Assembly (NCBI RefSeq): GCF_009928425.1
Contig: NZ_JAABNS010000001.1
Location: 1,178,001-1,242,000 of the forward strand
From: Pseudarthrobacter sp. ATCC 49987
GTDB taxonomy: Bacteria > Actinomycetota > Actinomycetes > Actinomycetales > Micrococcaceae
Direction: 5' to 3'
Length of the DNA stretch: 64,000 nt
The position numbers and the translations under genes are program-made. Each line of letters starts with the position of its first letter. The stretch's first letter is position 1. Under the pieces are notes generated by a model. That model was not told the origin of the DNA, searched no databases, and worked only from the letters and a program-made list of their open reading frames with translations. Shown piece by piece: positions 62,515 through 64,000 of the stretch.

Positions 62515-63195
62515 ATGGAACAGACAAAACGCCAGCCCAGGAAACTCGGCTGGCGTTTTGTTTTGCTGGCCGTGGTGCTGGCCGTGCTCATCAGCGGCCT
62601 GGTCCGCTCGCTATGGCTCGATGTCTACTACATCCCCTCCGCCTCGATGGAGCCGCTCTTCCGCGAAGGGGACAGGATCCTCGTGTCACGGACGGACTTC
62701 CGCGCCGATCCGGCGGCACGTGGCGACATCGTCGTCTTCGACGGCCGCGGCTCCTTCGCCCCGCTGAACAGCGGCAACGGTCCTGTGCTGGACTTTCTGG
62801 GCGGCGCCGGGCACTGGATCGGCCTTTCCGGCGGTGACAACACCTACATCAAACGCGTCATCGGCCTCCCCGGCGACCACGTGGTCTGCTGCGATGCCGG
62901 CGGCCACCTCACAGTCAACGGCCAGCAAGTTGCGGAACCCTACCTCTATGCCGGTGACGTCCCGAGCGAGCTGAAATTCAGTGTGCTCGTTCCGCCCGGG
63001 CGGCTCTGGCTGATGGGCGACCACCGCTCCCTGTCCGCAGATTCCCGCAGTCTTTTGGGCGCCCCCGGCGGAGGCATGGTCCCGCAGGAGCGGGTGATCG
63101 GCAGGCCGGTACAGATCATCTGGCCGCTTGATAGATTTACAGCAGTAGCAAGGCCCTCCGGGGCCGCCACAACGACAGCGAAGAACGGACAGTAG
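62515..63195 (+). CDS. lepB: Signal peptidase I (first copy)
   Basis: Membrane-bound serine protease that removes signal peptides from exported proteins. 226 residues. One N-terminal membrane segment (VLLAVVLAVLISGLV) is followed by the catalytic Ser44 in IPSASMEPLFREGD and the general base Lys113 in YIKRVIGLPGDHVVCC. MGDHRSLSADSR is the family's C-terminal motif. It is slightly shorter than the second copy. The first codons lie in a perfect hairpin followed by T-rich sequence, so expression may be attenuated. The next lepB starts directly after its stop. Confidence 0.94.
   Translation: MEQTKRQPRKLGWRFVLLAVVLAVLISGLVRSLWLDVYYIPSASMEPLFREGDRILVSRTDFRADPAARGDIVVFDGRGSFAPLNSGNGPVLDFLGGAGHWIGLSGGDNTYIKRVIGLPGDHVVCCDAGGHLTVNGQQVAEPYLYAGDVPSELKFSVLVPPGRLWLMGDHRSLSADSRSLLGAPGGGMVPQERVIGRPVQIIWPLDRFTAVARPSGAATTTAKNGQ
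62526..62559 (+). terminator. Terminator-like hairpin inside the start of lepB
   Basis: Perfect 12-bp stem AAAACGCCAGCC/GGCTGGCGTTTT (62526-62537/62548-62559), 10-nt loop, then GTTTTG. It lies between codons 4 and 15 of lepB, about 120 bp after rplS. Confidence 0.6.
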
Positions 63196-64000
63196 ATGCC
63201 CGAGACCGGACCCCGGAATCCCGATCCGCAGGGGCAGGATCAGCCCCGGGTCACCTCCTCGGCGATCCCCGCCACGGAGCATGCCGCGGAGGCTGGATTC
63301 CGCACGGATCCCGGGCCCCTGGCCGGCGGCGGCTATCCGGCCACCCACGCCTATCCGACCTCGCAGCTGCCGCAGGCCCCGGCCCGGGATGTGCCGGCCG
63401 CAGCAACCCCGGACCGGGATGTGGCGGCTGCAGGCGGACCGGCCCATGCCGGGGGTACCTCCAAGCGTGTGCGCCGGGCCAGGGCCCAGGAACGCCACAG
63501 CCCGCTGTTCCTCTGGGTGAAGGAAGTGGCCACCGTGGTGCTCGTCGCCATTGTGCTGTCGTTCCTGATCAAGACCTTCCTGTTCCGGGCCTTCTACATT
63601 CCGTCAGAATCCATGGTCAACACCCTGGACGTGAACGACCGTATCTTCGTGAACCTCCTGGTCCCGGAACCCTTCGCCCTGGAACGCGGCGACGTCGTCG
63701 TGTTCAGGGACACCCAGGGCTGGCTGGTGCCTGCGGCGCAGAAGGCGGCCGGCCCCTTCACCTGGGTCCAGGACGGGCTGACGTTCATTGGGCTGCTCCC
63801 GGACAACTCGGAGCAGCACCTCGTCAAGCGCGTCGTCGGCCTGCCGGGCGACCATGTGGTCTGCTGCGACGCCGGCGGCCGGCTCATGGTCAACGGCGCG
63901 CCGCTGGACGAGTCCTACATCAACCCCGCCGAAGTGCCCCAGGTCCGCGAATTCGACGTTGTGGTCCCAGAAGGCAAGGTCTGGGTGATGGGCGACAACC
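63196..64000 (+). CDS. lepB: Signal peptidase I (second copy, 3' truncated by window)
   Basis: The first 268 residues are present. A long Pro/Ala-rich cytoplasmic extension of about 100 residues (containing GGYPATHAYPTSQLPQA) precedes the membrane segment VATVVLVAIVLSFLIKTF. The catalytic Ser139 is in YIPSESMVNTLD and the base Lys in HLVKRVVGLPGDHVVCC; the window ends in VWVMGDN, part of the last family motif. The ATG directly follows the stop of the first lepB. The two copies share VxGLPGDHVVCCDAGG, which indicates a tandem duplication, but the N-terminal regions differ strongly. Confidence 0.93.
   Translation, partial: MPETGPRNPDPQGQDQPRVTSSAIPATEHAAEAGFRTDPGPLAGGGYPATHAYPTSQLPQAPARDVPAAATPDRDVAAAGGPAHAGGTSKRVRRARAQERHSPLFLWVKEVATVVLVAIVLSFLIKTFLFRAFYIPSESMVNTLDVNDRIFVNLLVPEPFALERGDVVVFRDTQGWLVPAAQKAAGPFTWVQDGLTFIGLLPDNSEQHLVKRVVGLPGDHVVCCDAGGRLMVNGAPLDESYINPAEVPQVREFDVVVPEGKVWVMGDN

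Overview
The window is high-GC chromosomal DNA from an actinobacterium, most likely a member of the Micrococcaceae close to Arthrobacter or Pseudarthrobacter. This rests on gene order and protein similarity read by eye. The sequence holds an NdgR-type IclR regulator divergent from leuCD, the run leuCD-murA-plsC-gpsA-ddl-DUF3515-thiL-DAK2-recG-rsmD-coaD-yceD-rpmF-rnc-mutM, then smc-ftsY, amtB-glnB, ffh and rpsP-khpA-rimM-trmD-rplS-lepB. Many genes start with GTG or TTG, and several seem to be transcribed without a leader: an actinobacterial -10 hexamer lies 6-7 nt before the start codon.

Region by region. 1-1.3 kb: the end of a Pro-rich repetitive surface protein and a sortase-like gene. 1.5-8 kb: leuB, ilvE, a metallo-beta-lactamase-fold hydrolase, a fumarylacetoacetate-hydrolase-family enzyme, gltX and a HAD hydrolase. 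8-10 kb: a membrane-anchored repeat protein, tRNA-Gln(CTG) and tRNA-Glu(CTC). 10.06-11.35 kb: an intact insertion sequence with 27-bp perfect inverted repeats, bounded by an unusually long exact 36-bp direct repeat. 11.4-14.8 kb: two translationally coupled dynamin-like GTPases. 14.8-34.5 kb: housekeeping genes for leucine, peptidoglycan, phospholipid, thiamine and CoA synthesis, DNA repair and RNA processing. 34.5-42.5 kb: an accessory block of secreted or membrane proteins, including a 1586-residue multidomain DUF4082 protein. 42.9-51.1 kb: smc, ftsY, an MFS exporter, amtB and glnB. 51.2-59.4 kb: an acyltransferase-3 gene, a glucose-6-phosphate dehydrogenase gene, ffh, three catabolic or hydrolytic enzymes, and a striking intergenic cluster of GGGCATGTCC motifs. 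59.5-64 kb: the S16 operon, rplS and two tandem signal peptidase I genes, the second cut by the window end.

Several genes work together. leuB, ilvE, leuC and leuD make leucine, with NdgR as probable controller of leuCD. gltX charges the tRNA-Glu encoded 2.7 kb away. ffh and ftsY form the SRP targeting pathway, which feeds substrates to the two signal peptidases. amtB and glnB form the ammonium uptake and sensing pair. No CRISPR array, rRNA, prophage or recognisable defence island was seen. The parts that looked least explained are the GGGCATGTCC cluster, the long repeat flanking the IS, an apparent ATT start codon in yceD, and a terminator-like hairpin inside the start of lepB.
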